DNA of 64,000 nt from Glycine soja (lineage: Eukaryota > Streptophyta > Magnoliopsida > Fabales > Fabaceae): contig NC_041018.1 in assembly GCF_004193775.1 (NCBI RefSeq), positions 41,520,677 to 41,584,676 of the forward strand. The letters are read 5' to 3'. Shown piece after piece: positions 40,625-52,325 of this stretch (within the stretch, counting starts at the first letter, position 1; the number at the start of each line of letters is the position of its first letter). The notes under the pieces are model-generated. The model did no database searches. It was not told the origin of the DNA and worked only from the letters and a program-made list of their open reading frames with translations. Position numbers and translations under genes: made by a program.

Positions 40625-43072
40625 ATTGGTTGGCCACCCTAAAGCCCGTTTGAAACAAACACCGCAAAACATTGAATCCTCCGCCGCAAGGCTTCTCGGT
40701 GCACACACCAAACCATGTTATTCTTGATTGGGTGGTATGAATAAAAGTTCATATCCGTGAGTTTCCTTGTGTTTTTTATTGTGTCGATTCCAATCTGAAG
40801 GCTATTTTGGACATTTCACTAAAACTTAGCACCCTCCGTTTAACTGTGTTGGCTTGGGGGAACAAAAGTGATGATGCATTTCAACATATATAGTCTTGAG
40901 TCAAATAAGTCCAACACATGATATACAAATATAATTTGCTCTAATTATTAATTGTTTTGAACCAAACATATATGTATACGCTGTTTATTTTAATTATCCT
41001 GCTCAAAGAAATCAACGGTTCTCCTCGATCGTTTAGTTGTATCCGTTGGATCACCGTCCAAAGTTCACACGTAAACTACAAATTTTAAAGGAAACTCCGT
41101 TTTGTTCAGAACAACCGAATGGTTTTATACTTATATTATAAAGGTTTTTTTATGGTATATAAAGGTTATTTTACTTATTCAGTAAAAAAAAAGTTATTTT
41201 ACTTTATAGGTTTTGGAAATTTTTTTTACATTGGGTCCTTAAAATTATATTTGTTTTACTTTCAAAGTCATGATTAGCTCAACTCATTACCGATCTCAAC
41301 ACACTTAATGTAAAAAAAATCTATTATCTTGGGACAAAAATCGATTATCATGGGATTGGGAGGCACAATATCAAGGGTATCTTAACACTTATGGTAACAA
41401 ATTTTACCCTATTTCCCCTCTCATCAACAATGTTTTTTTTTTTTTAATGTGAAACCACAACTTTTTATATTTCTTCCTTTGATATTTCATCGTTGTCGAA
41501 CAATGTGAGTTTTAACCATTCATTTTATTTTATTTTAATTTTCACCTTTTTCTCTATTTCTGTGGTATTTTTCATGGATGATATTTATTGTTTGATGATT
41601 ATTGTCCCAGAAGAAGAAAAAGAAAACAAATTCATCGACGTACATATATTTATTATGATCTGATGAGTCAAAAGCTATTGATTTTGTTTTCTTTTTATAG
41701 TTTTCTTGTCAAAATAAATTAGATAGCTAATGTTGCCAAAAGAACAGAAGCGACAATGGATTTGAGGAATCTATGCATGCAACATGAAAAGTATTTCTTA
41801 TCTTCCTTCCGTGTTTGGTTTGTCTATGCACACCTGCAACTGTAACCTCTGCGCTTATTTTTAGTGAAAGTGTGTACCCAAACACACTGCATTTCTTGTC
41901 AGTGAGATTGATAGTAATAAGCTACGTAGCCATTCAATCATGGTGCCACTCTCGATGCTTCACAACCACGTGCAACTCTGCTTTTCTTTTCTTTTCTTTT
42001 TCCTCTTTAGCTGTAACAGTATTTCTTCATCCTTTATTTCTTTTCCTCCTTTTTTGAATTAAAGTTATAATATAAGTATAAAAAAAAATTGAATAAAAAT
42101 ACCAACAGAGACACAAAACGGTAACCTCACAAGGGCATAGGGCATTAGTTGGTGAAATAAATACATTGAAATTTGTAATTTCCATACCTCTCTCTTCTCT
42201 TCGGGGCTACTTCTCTTCTTCGTTCTCAAAAACAACTTAAAGGTTTTTTTAGGAGAGAATTAGAATTATTTTTATTTTCATACAAACCACAACATTTTTT
42301 ATGAGAGACAATTTTAATCAAGTCAAACTGAATCATTATAAACAACAGCAACAAAACTATCTTTCTAAATATGTAAGACAAATGCATGTTCAAACTCAAA
42401 CTCCACATGAGTAATTAAACTAGAAGTCTACTATAGTTGAAAGTTATATAACAATTCAGGAACATTTTTACTAATAAGATATAAGAGCATATCGGCATAG
42501 GATAATCCTCAATCCACGCTTTCTCATAAACTCTTATTGAGCTGCAATAGGTTAAAAACTAGTCCTTAATGTATTTTTTGCTACATCATCATTTTTATTA
42601 AATAAAATTTATGAAACACTAATTAAATAATGTGAGTTTTACTCATATTTAATATATCTTAATTTTACTCGTATTGGTTGTCAGATCCTTTAATTTGGGC
42701 CCCGTTTACTTTGAAACTTCATAAGTTGGATATTTGGATCAACATGCAAAATGATACAAAAAATGAGATCTGGCTGGTCCAAAGTAGACAATTACTTAAT
42801 GCACCTATTTGTTTGCTTGGGAGCACGGAATTTACGTCTGTTTGGGGTCATAATTTTTAATAATGGGCTGCACCAAATAACAATGGGGTGCATTAAGTAA
42901 ATTCCTCCAAAGTATACATGCATCAACCTACAAGCCGGGCCTCATTTCACTGTGGACCTGTTTCGCTCGCATTTTGGACTTCAACTTTCTTTTCCACGCT
43001 TAACTTCGTTAGTTTGGATTCTCATCAGCGGGAGCATATGCAAAACAAGTAATCCCTTTATAGTTTTTTTAA

Positions 43073-43346
43073 AGGTTTAATTACTTATTTAATCTTTATA
43101 ATTTTTAAATTTATCTTTTTTACTTTTTATAGTTAATAATTATATTTTTTAGTTCCTGAAATTTATATTTTAATTCTCAAAAGATATTGTTAAAATTTTT
43201 TAACTAACGAAATTAAAAAAAATTAACGACATAAACTTTTTGGAAATTAAAATGTAAACTTGAGAGATTAAAAAATTCACTTATTAACTATAAGCACTAA
43301 AAGAGATAAATTTGAAAATTATAAAGATTAAATGAGTAATTAAACA
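43073..43346. mobile_element. Foldback MITE, 274 bp, with 8-bp target-site duplication
   Basis: Arms of about 70 bp mirror each other: the left starts AGGTTTAATTACTTATTTAA, and the right in inverse reads TGTTTAATTACTCATTTAAT, continuing through TTTATAATTTT-AAATTTATCT and TATAGTTAATAA. TTTTTTAA flanks both sides (43065-43072 and 43347-43354). The GGTTTAATTAC terminus resembles the element at 50131. Long arms and an 8-bp duplication suit a Mutator-like or hAT-like MITE. Confidence 0.78.
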
Positions 43347-45472
43347 TTTTTTAACATAATACCTTTGTAGTGTTGTTAACTCAAAATTTCAAGTGGATGA
43401 TTTTTCTTTTTTATTTTCCACTGCAAATCAAGTGAATAATATTTTGCATTATTAATTTTTTTTTATCGGTATACCATAATTAAGGCTTTGAGATCCCTAG
43501 TGATATGACAAAGTATTTCTCATAAATTTCGATCTTTTAGATTGACTATGAGATTAATCTTTGATTAGAATTTAATTATATTTAAAATTCTTGGTCCCTT
43601 TCCAAATAGTGTATTATGCATAGATAAACTCAGTTTTTCTCCCACAAAGTCAACTTGGATGAACACGCGGTTAAGTTTTATACTAATGATATGGGTATAA
43701 TACGGTGGAAAAAAAATCTAAATGAATGTAATAAATAATGTTTGTGTGAAAACAATACAAATAAGTTTTTGCTGGTTTCCTTTCCGTTTAAAATTTTAAC
43801 AGGGTATCACAAACATTAGATAATTTCTTACATATTTACGGAGTACCATTTGAGCAATTTTTGCGGAAGGTGTGGTGGAGTTTATGGAGACACCGGAATG
43901 GTTGTGTATTCAGGCAGGGACCAAACGTTTGATAAGCAATTTTAACCATAGTTGCTTCTGTTTGCTCTGCATGTGCACATGACTCAAAGTCTGAAACGTA
44001 AGCAAACTGTCAGCCACCAAGAAAATTTTTCAGCGGAAAACACGTTCTGAAACATTTACCTTAGCATTTAAGAAAAGAAAAATAACCTTAGCATAAAAGA
44101 GGCTTAAATCTTACCAAACTCAAATCCCCCCCCTAAAGCTTCCACATTCCCTGCGATAAGGCGTAAGTAACCGTTGTGGAATTGATAAAGGTGGCCACTT
44201 CTTACGCGTATGCCACCCACATTATTAGTATCTGGAGGAGTTATTCATAGGATAACCCTAAAGATACAACTATTTAATAAATCTCTAATCTAAAATATAA
44301 AAAAATAAAACTAAATCTCTAAAGTTCATACTGATAAAAAACAACCAATAACAACGGTTCATATAAATAATAATAACTTTAGATTAGAGTTCAAATTTTG
44401 ATTAACTCTTAAATATAAAATAAATTTTATTGAAAAAATAATATTAATCTCATTTGCACTTACAATTTCTGACCAAAAAATTTAATACTACTTTCAACCA
44501 AACAACATTATACCAATATCTTTTTTTTTTAAATGGTTATTCAACTAGCCACTTGATATTTCAAATGTCTGAGATAAATTTCTTATAGGTCTCACATTTC
44601 ACTTTCGCTATTTCAAATGTCATGAATATTATTTACTCCGGCAATAACTCAATACTGTAGGTGATTCCGCATATATAGTTATACAAATCATTGAATTAAA
44701 ATTACATGTATTTTTTTACAAGGAATTAAATTACATATTGATGGTTATAAAATTGCTCAAATGATTATTTTTTTTCCGGGAAATAATAAGTATATATACA
44801 CAGAACGAACTATGGTTAAAACTTTGTGCATATATATACCAGTGGTACCAGTACCCAAATACCCAGAACGAACTATGGTACCACTCCAAATAATATAGTT
44901 ACACAGGTCAAATAACAGGTCTTAATAAGTATTTATTCACAGAACGAACTCTTTGTGTGTGCCTCTGAATACATATTAAGATTAGATTCAATATACGCAC
45001 AAGGGAAAAAAAAAATAGTGGACAAGGAAAAAAAGAAGGGAAGTGATTTGGAGAGTAAAATCTATTAAATTTTATGTTTGAATTTGTAAGCAAAGAGGAT
45101 TATTTTTCTTTTTGGTGGGAAAAAAACCTTCAAAGATGTAAATACTTTTATAAAATGTTATAACCTTTTTTACTTGTACCTTTTGATAAATTGACACATA
45201 TTTTCATAAAAAAAGATATACATTTCAAATTTACCTCGTTTTAGTGAAAGAAAAAACAATTTTTCCTACTCACATCATTTGATAAATAAACACGTATTTT
45301 TATAAAAAGAATTTGATAAGAATATAATCTCATTATAAAAGATTTTATACTATAAACTAATAAAAGATATTTAATTTAACTTTTAAAATAATTATTATAA
45401 AATTCAATAAATTAATTATATTTATGATCATAAAAATCTTTTTACCATCCCTACGTTAATTTCCAGGATTTT

Positions 45473-46169
45473 TTTAATTGACCTCAAGTGAAAATAGGAT
45501 TAAATAATTACATCTTTAATGACTAGTAGAATTTAGACACTTGTCATATATTTTGAATTTTATCATTAATGCTATAACAATCAAATTTAACACATCATCT
45601 GTAATTTCTCTTTCATATCATTTTTGTATTAAATTAAAACTTTGTAATTTTTAATTACTAAAAGTAATTAATAATTAAAATTATACTAAAATACATAAAT
45701 ATATGTAATAAAATTATAAAATATTAATAATTGGTATTTTTAATTAAATATAAAAATGAGAGCTATTTAGCTAAAGTTAATTTTTATATATTTCAATCAA
45801 TTAAAGAAAATAAAATTTATTTTTCTAAAGTTAATTTTTATTTACCTAAATTTGTTTTTATGAAAAATAATTACCTGAATTGAATAAAGAATATATATTT
45901 TTATAATTAATTAAAAATAATTATTAATACTTTAATATTTTATAATTATTTACATATATTTATGTGTTTTAGTATAATTTCAATTATTAACCTTTAATTG
46001 ATAATTATAAATTTTAAATTGTGCACATAAATGATATGAAAGAGAAATTAAAGATAATGTATTAAATGTGATATTCACAACTTTAATGAGAGAATTCAAA
46101 ATATAAGACAATTGTCTAAATTCTATTCATCATTCAACATCAGATTATTTTACTTTGGGTCAATTAAAC
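45473..46169. mobile_element. Long foldback element, ~700 bp with ~330-bp arms
   Basis: The left arm (TTTAATTGACCTCAAGTGAA, AGAATTTAGACACTTGTCAT, AATTTCTCTTTCATATCATT) is matched in inverse order on the right (AATGATATGAAAGAGAAATT, AGACAATTGTCTAAATTCTA, TTACTTTGGGTCAATTAAA). The arms run almost to the centre, so a transcript would fold into one long hairpin. No coding frame. A diverged extra copy of the outer right arm follows at about 46190-46330. Confidence 0.8.
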
Positions 46170-46346
46170 AAGCTCATGAAATTTTGGAGAAAGAATAAAA
46201 CATTAAATATGATAATAATTACATTAATGGTAAAATTTAAAACATGACAAATGTCTAAAATTTATTGATCATTAAATATGAAGTTGTTTAAGCTCATTTT
46301 TACCTTGGTCACTTGGCTTAATTAGACAAATCCTAATTTATTAATT

Positions 46347-46440
46347 GGAGCTAGCTCATTTGATTGAGGAGGATATATGAGTGTTATAATCCTTTAATAA
46401 TGTTTTCAATTTCTATGGATAAAAACCAAAAGATAAACCC
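46347..46440 (+). mobile_element. tRNA-derived SINE-like insertion
   Basis: TAGCTCATTTGATTGAGG (46352-46369) resembles a tRNA A box and GTTTTCAATTTC (46402-46413) a decayed B box, followed by ATGGATAAAAACC and an A-rich tail. The layout matches a second copy at 52246. It sits about 220 bases upstream of the GASA start codon, just beyond the TATA box region. Confidence 0.55.
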
Positions 46441-46574
46441 TAATTTTTAACATGTTTTCCATCTAAAACTTAAACAAAAAGAAAAGGGACCCAGCTTATT
46501 TAATTGAATTCTTCAATGTGGGCCATAAATGCAAGTATGCAACAACATTTATCCCATTACCATGCAATTTTGGG

Positions 46575-46583
46575 CTATAAATA
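46575..46583 (+). promoter_or_regulatory. TATA box of the plus-strand GASA gene
   Basis: CTATAAATA lies 79 bases upstream of the ATG at 46662, a suitable distance for a short leader. The minus-strand GASA gene has the same CTATAAATA at a comparable distance. Confidence 0.75.
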
Positions 46584-46661
46584 TAACAATTTTCTCTTCA
46601 TTCATACAAGTCACAAAGCCTCTTGATCCGGTGAAAGAAACAAAATTCTCATCTTCAAGTC

Positions 46662-47216
46662 ATGGCCATCTTTAAGGCGCTCCTTGCTTCAATCCTCATT
46701 TCTCTGGTCATTGTGAATCTGGTGGAATCAGATACAATGGTAAATCCTAATTATATGTTAAAATTGTTTTGCTCTCTCTATATTTTTTTCTTCCCGAAAA
46801 CCTTAAAAATGAATTGCTGATAGTTTTTTTTTTTTCTTTTAAAGTATCAGGTAATCAAGAACACGGTAGAGGGATCAAGTCCTAGCCCTTCCCCGCCAAC
46901 GATCGGTAGAAATTCCTTTAGTAAACCTTCTAGTTAATCTTTGATGCTATGTTATAGATTGAATATTTTAATAATTTTTTTAATCTCGATCTTACTTTAT
47001 AAAAAAATCATTTTAATTCTTCTTACTTTACTTTTCACCGTCGCTTTATACTAAAAGGGATAATAAATTGCATATTATTCTATTTTACAAAGTTATATTA
47101 ATAAAGAACTTTTAAAATGTCAAAAAGTAAAATACCTTCCTCCTATAATCTGAAGTTATAAGGTTTGCTTAATTCCTTCGTGTCTTTTTCTTGAACAATC
47201 GAGTGTTTATATACAT

Positions 47217-47298
<82 letters not shown>

Positions 47299-47522
47299 TT
47301 GAAATTATTAATTGAGGTGCATTATTGTAATATATTGTAGATTGTGATGTTGAATGTAATCGGAGGTGTCAATTATCATCAAGACCAAATTTGTGCAAGA
47401 GAGCATGTGGGACGTGCTGTCAGCGGTGCAATTGTGTGCCTTCGGGTACCTATGGTCATTATGAAGAGTGTTCATGCTATGCAAATATGACCACCCACGG
47501 TGGAAAACATAAATGTCCATAA
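46662..47522 (+). CDS. GASA/snakin family cysteine-rich secreted peptide (copy 1)
   Basis: GASA (gibberellic-acid-stimulated) peptides are secreted and act in growth, redox and defence. Exons 46662-46739, 46851-46905 and 47341-47522 encode 104 residues: a hydrophobic signal peptide (IFKALLASILISLVIVNLVE), a short Ser/Pro linker (SSPSPSPPT) and the C-terminal 12-cysteine GASA domain ending KCP. All twelve cysteines are present, including RACGTCCQRCNC. The segment GTYGHYEECSCY differs from the usual GTxGNxxxCPCY: Asn is His and Pro is Ser. Exon 2 could instead begin at 46845, adding Tyr-Gln in frame. The last intron carries a long CA/TA microsatellite. About 70% identical in the domain (42 of 60 by hand count) to the copy at 57193-57759. 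Confidence 0.92.
47215..47295. repeat. Compound (CA)n(TA)n microsatellite in GASA copy 1 intron 2
   Basis: About nine CA units run into about thirty TA units, ending some 45 bases before the splice acceptor at 47340. It is the longest simple repeat in the window and probably highly length-polymorphic. Confidence 0.95.
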
Positions 47523-49020
47523 TTAATTATATCCATTCATTGACTCTTGTCTTTTAATATATGAATTCAAACGCGCGTAATAACTAGCTTGGGTGTTTTA
47601 TGTATCCATCTTAGATGGCACATGATTAATTATTAATAAAGTGAAATTTCTCACCTTACTTTGTTTTTAATAAATATTTCTTAATTTTTTTGTTTAAAAA
47701 AGGAAATATTTCTTTCTTAAAAAGAATAATTCCTCGTCTTTCATTCGTGTCTTAAAGGTAAAAATGATGATCGATGAGTGTCAAGCTTTCGAAAGATGCA
47801 AGTTTTGATTGTTGAATTGATCTTCAATGGATTAACTATTAACTCTCAAGAAAAGAGACCCCTCATTTGCAAATTAGCATATTGCATCCATGCCCAAAAA
47901 AGCAAAGTTCAACTGGTTACGGCTGTTATCCTATTAATTAGAACTACATATCATTTTCTGTATACCAAAAATTTACTTTATATAATTAGTCATCTAATCC
48001 ATTTGAATACAACGATTAGTCATTGAGAGATGTTACAATTAACTCTGTTGCTCAAATCCATTACACTTAAATGGTAAAGATCTAAATAAAATGTTTTCGC
48101 TACTTTTATCAATGTCTCCTATTTAGCTTAAAATATAGATTGTTCAATTGAGGACTTTTTAATTAATAGACATGACTCTATCCCAGTCTCATCTACATCT
48201 ATATCAGAAGTAGTGTGCCATTTATATTTGTCATTTTTCTTTACATATACAAGACTTTGCCAGCTTGTTGAAAATGTAAATATTGGGCCAATTAATGACC
48301 CAATCCCGTCATGGATGTGTATGGTATGCGAAGAGTATGCTTTCATCATATGGGAGTGAGATTATTCTTCATGAAATGAAATTGTGTCAAATAGGATTCT
48401 CTAGAATTTGCACTTTGCTTGATGGTGAACATTCTTTTCTTTTCTTTTGTCTTAGGCTTAGTTTTGAGTACACATAGGAGATAAAACCGATCTATCCTAC
48501 CTTATTTTGACCCACCCATCACTATCTATCAAAATTGAGATAGGATGGGTTGGTCCACCTTTTAATGGTGGGTTCAAAATCTTGATCGATCTCATTTAGG
48601 GGTGAGTTGATGGGATAGCTCACTAAAAGTAAAAAAATATATTTTAATATCTTATTTTATAAAATTAACTTAAATAAATAAATTTAATTAAAGAACGTAA
48701 AGTATATAAACTATTTATCTTAAATTTGATTTTAATATAAATTTTCTTATCAGAATTAGAGATATTGAATTTATAAAAACAATAATAAATATATATTGAT
48801 TTTTGAATGATTCTATAAACTTAAAAAAATACTTGTTAGTATTTACATTTTTTTTATAAAAAAAATTATATATATGACGGGCCAACTTGTCCCACCATTA
48901 ATCCATCGGATTAACAGGATAGACTAATGCAGACTTGCATGTTGAGTCACCTAATTCAACCTACCATTTTTGAGGGCCAGTAAGCCAACCAGTCAAGCCT
49001 CACATTGCCAACCCTAAGAG
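47523..49020. other. Intergenic region downstream of GASA copy 1
   Basis: No gene seen. 48483-48985 holds pyrimidine- and GGGTTGG-rich segments (GATGGGTTGGTCCACC and GGGCCAACTTGTCCCACC) of the kind found in old plant DNA-element remnants, but ends and duplications could not be fixed. Confidence 0.5.
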
Positions 49021-49064
49021 CATGTTTAGAAATTGGGTGTAAATGAATTTTGAGACAATATTGA

Positions 49065-50671
49065 AATGGTGTTGTCTATGGTGAAGTCTTAAAAAACAGT
49101 TTCACATGTGGTTCATCAATTATACCTGTTGTCGGAGGTAATAGCCGATTACATTAAAAAATTGCAAATATGGGCCTCTTGATTCACTATTCGCCTTTCT
49201 TCTCAATCCCCAAACCGTCTCCTCTTCTTTGCGTCTCCTCTGTGAGATTTGTCCTCCTTATGCAAAGATCATCTAAATCACCCTAGTGTTTTCAAAACAC
49301 CCAGATCTATTCTTGAGGCATCCGTTGGTATACAAAACCTAGATCTTCAAAATCAAAGGTGGCGAGCAAATCCACTCAGAGGTGGCGAATATGGACTGTT
49401 TGAGCCTGGTGGGAGTGGATCTATTCATTTTGGTGGCGTTTGGTTCCACATCAACTTTATCCATGTCTTTGTCCTCTCCAAGTTTGCGTACAACTCTAAC
49501 CATCACCACACGAATAACATCATTCATGCATGAAGTACCTCAGATGACCCCTATTCCATGCTACGTCACCTCCAACACCCAGATCTACGTTGCTCCACAT
49601 ACACAATCACCATCGTCATCACCATTGCATTTTTTAGGCATGTGGAGATCTACAACGAGATTTGGGTTGTTTGGTTTTTAGTTCTTATTTTTCTATAATG
49701 TTTATTTTTTGTTTGCTTCATAATTTATTGTACTAAAATTTAGTTATTTTCTAAGAATAACATATTGAGAATTAAGTGAGTTTCTTGTTTATGATTGTGT
49801 TTTTGTTTTTGTTTGAAGACCATTTCGATCCTTCTTTTTGCATTTGTATATTCATTTGATAAGAGATTTGAGTATATTATGGGTTGAGATATTGTTGTTG
49901 TCTTGGTTGTTTTTGGAAGGGGTAGGAATATTGGAATTGTGGTATTTTGAATCCATGGTAAAGTAATTTTGAGATGAGATTAGAGAAAGGAGTATTTGCA
50001 TTCTTTGTTTTTGGTGAACACATTCTAGATATAAGAGTATTTTGGGTATATGCCACTATACACTTTGAAGTATTCTATGATTCCTTTACAACCATATTGC
50101 AAAAGGACTAAGTTGTAATTTTTAGTTAAAGGCTTAATTGCAAAAATAGTCATCCTATTTATCCTAACTCACTAAATCGATTCTCCTATAATTTAATTCA
50201 TCAATTAAGTCCTTCATTTTTTTTCCAATCTGACTATTTAAGTTTTTAACCCCGAAATTGGACGTTGACGGTTAAAGGATAACATTGACTATCATGTGTC
50301 ATAATCCTAATCTCCAATTCCGAATTTGGAGAGCTAAAAGGTAACATTGACAACCACATTTCATAATAGGATTATGATATGTGACAGTCAATGTTCAATT
50401 TCGGAAACTTAAATAGTCACATTAAAAAAAAAACGAGAAACTCAATTGGTAAATTAAATTATAGGGGAATCAATTTAGTAAGTTGAGATAAATAGAGGAA
50501 CTATTTTTACAATTAAGGCCTAGTTAAATTGTTGAAGATCTAAGCAATTGGATCAATCACTTGCCCACCCAAAATCTCAACCGTTAAATAAAATATGAAT
50601 ATCTCTAACGTTGACAAATAAGAAACCACGTGTGAGGCCCTTGCTAAGACTTCACATTAGACAACACCTAT
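49065..50671. mobile_element. Large TIR element carrying gene-like sequence (Pack-MULE-like candidate)
   Basis: GGTGTTGTCTATGGTGAAGT, then TCACATGTGGTT near 49065-49112, is mirrored at 50622-50671 by AACCACGTGTGAGGCC, then AAGACTTCACATTAGACAAC. The inverted ends are about 50 bp and roughly three-quarters identical. Inside, 49190-49680 is pyrimidine-rich and GC-richer than the flanks, like a captured 5' leader or exon, but without a sustained protein frame. A younger foldback MITE (50131-50520) is nested in it. No target-site duplication was fixed. Confidence 0.5.
50131..50520. mobile_element. Foldback MITE, 390 bp, with perfect 8-bp target-site duplication
   Basis: Begins GGCTTAATTGCAAAAATAGT; the right end in inverse reads GGCCTTAATTGTAAAAATAG. 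The arms match through TATTTATC, ACTAAAT-GATTC and CCTATAATTTAATT, about 70 bp. TAGTTAAA flanks both sides exactly (50123-50130 and 50521-50528). Non-coding. Nested inside the larger TIR element 49065-50671. Confidence 0.87.
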
Positions 50672-51418
50672 TACATGCTTCTAGTTACTTAGCTAACCAA
50701 AAGTTGGGGTGAAATAAATGAAACCCAAAGTTACTTAGCAGTTCTTGTTCTTGATTTTAAAGGAAAGAAATACTATGGGAAACAGCTGGACTGCTTTATG
50801 ACAGTGACAACATTGTTTATAGGATGAGGTTGAGGTTGAAGTAACCATCATCACATTCCTATATGGGGCAGAACCATAACTTGTGCAGGTTTTTGTCACC
50901 CTCACGACTTCTCCCTAACTAGACGCTTTTTAAGAGAAATAAATATTTCTAACATTTGTTTACTCAGGATGAATTTTGAAACCTAATGTGATCTTCTTAG
51001 AGATAAGGAAAAATGATTTTTTTTTTTAATAAAAAAACCAAAATGTGAGTGATGATTTCGTTAGCTAGCTATAATGGAAATTTTGGGAATTTGTTACTGT
51101 TGCGATGCCTTACTAGTTACAGGCTGTTGCCTTGGCAACTTATTATTATGCGAGCAATGTTATGATAACCTTTTTTTATAATATGATTAGCTTAACTTTG
51201 CATCCCTTACGATGACAGTCAATTGGGCTTGACCCTTTTATTAGATCTTCAAAATGGGCTTATTTTATTTTTTATTTGAACATAGTCTAACTTTTTTCCT
51301 GAATAAAAAAAAAAAGCATGAGTGTCTCAATTTCAATGGGTCAAACATTAATCACATATTTGTGATGAGTGATTTGCAGGAGCGGACCAAGAATGGGATG
51401 AGGGGGGAGGGGGCAATC

Positions 51419-51432
51419 ACACACACACACAA
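51419..51432. repeat. (CA)7 microsatellite
   Basis: Short CA run near the left end of the hAT-like element. Confidence 0.8.
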
Positions 51433-52245
51433 AAAATAAAAAATCCAACAATTATATATTATTAATTTTTATACAAAATATTATAATTTGTTGTTTCAAT
51501 ATGTTAAATTACATTAATAATTTATTAAAATACATAACGTCTCATCACAAAAAAAAAACACACAACCTCTTTCTTATATATCATGAAAATAATTAATAAT
51601 TACTAATTTTTTAACAATTTTTGTTCAATGTATATTAACAAGCATTTGATAACAAATTTATCTTTTATCTTCTAACAAAGTGTAGTCTTCTTACTAAAAT
51701 ATTAAATATAAAATATAAGAAATTTAAAAAAAAAATTGTGTGGTGGGATATCTTTCCCTCTTTGTTAATGTTGTCAATGTCACAACTCATCATTACAACA
51801 AATGTTATTGCATATTTTCATAATTTAAAAATTATAACAATCTTCAATCAATACAATGACACTTGTTTATATGATAATTTTTTTATCAGGTCTTGTTTCT
51901 ATAAGATTTGAAAAATAAAAACTCGTTGAGTTACAAGAAAATAAAATTTAACAATTAGATATTAATTATGTAATAACTAAAATTTAATTAAATATAATAT
52001 TTAGATCCAGGTTTCTTAAAAAGTATAACATTGCCATTAATTTTATAATTTTTAAAAAGTTAAAAGATAAAAGTGATTATATAATCACTAAATTTGATAA
52101 AATATATTGCAATAAGATTTCTTAAAAAACTACTGTTGATTTTATAATTAAAAAAATAATGTTAAGAGATAAAAAATAATTACATAATATTTTTTTTAAA
52201 AAAATATAATATTCATTTTCAAGTTAAATTTATTTACACCAAGAA

Positions 52246-52325
52246 AGTTTGACTCAATTGGTTGAGCAAAGTTGTAAACCCTCTAGTATTGTGTTTAATT
52301 TCTACGAATAAAAAATAGATTTATT
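52246..52325 (+). mobile_element. tRNA-derived SINE-like insertion inside the hAT-like element
   Basis: TTTGACTCAATTGGTTGAGC (52248-52267) is A-box-like, and TTGTGTTTAATTTC (52290-52303) is a decayed B box followed by TACGAATAAAAA. The pattern, including TTGTAAACCCT and the AATTTCTACG-ATAAAAA end, parallels the copy at 46347-46440. Confidence 0.58.

Larger units (their letters stand above)
39481..46661. other. Intergenic region with several inverted-repeat elements, no gene supported
   Basis: Holds the elements listed at 40069-40624, 43073-43346, 45473-46169 and 46347-46440. 39481-39680 and 40620-40760 are less AT-rich and look leader-like or exon-like but have no sustained frame. Around 44800-44955 the motif CAGAACGAACT occurs three times, twice followed by ATGGT. 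No RNA gene seen. Confidence 0.55.

Noticed and set aside
40620..40760. GC-richer segment resembling an exon or 5' leader
   Set aside because: Frames break quickly and no linked exon could be found.
49249..49681. Two overlapping frames of 94 and 99 codons
   Set aside because: No recognisable protein pattern; better explained as leader-like filling of the TIR element.
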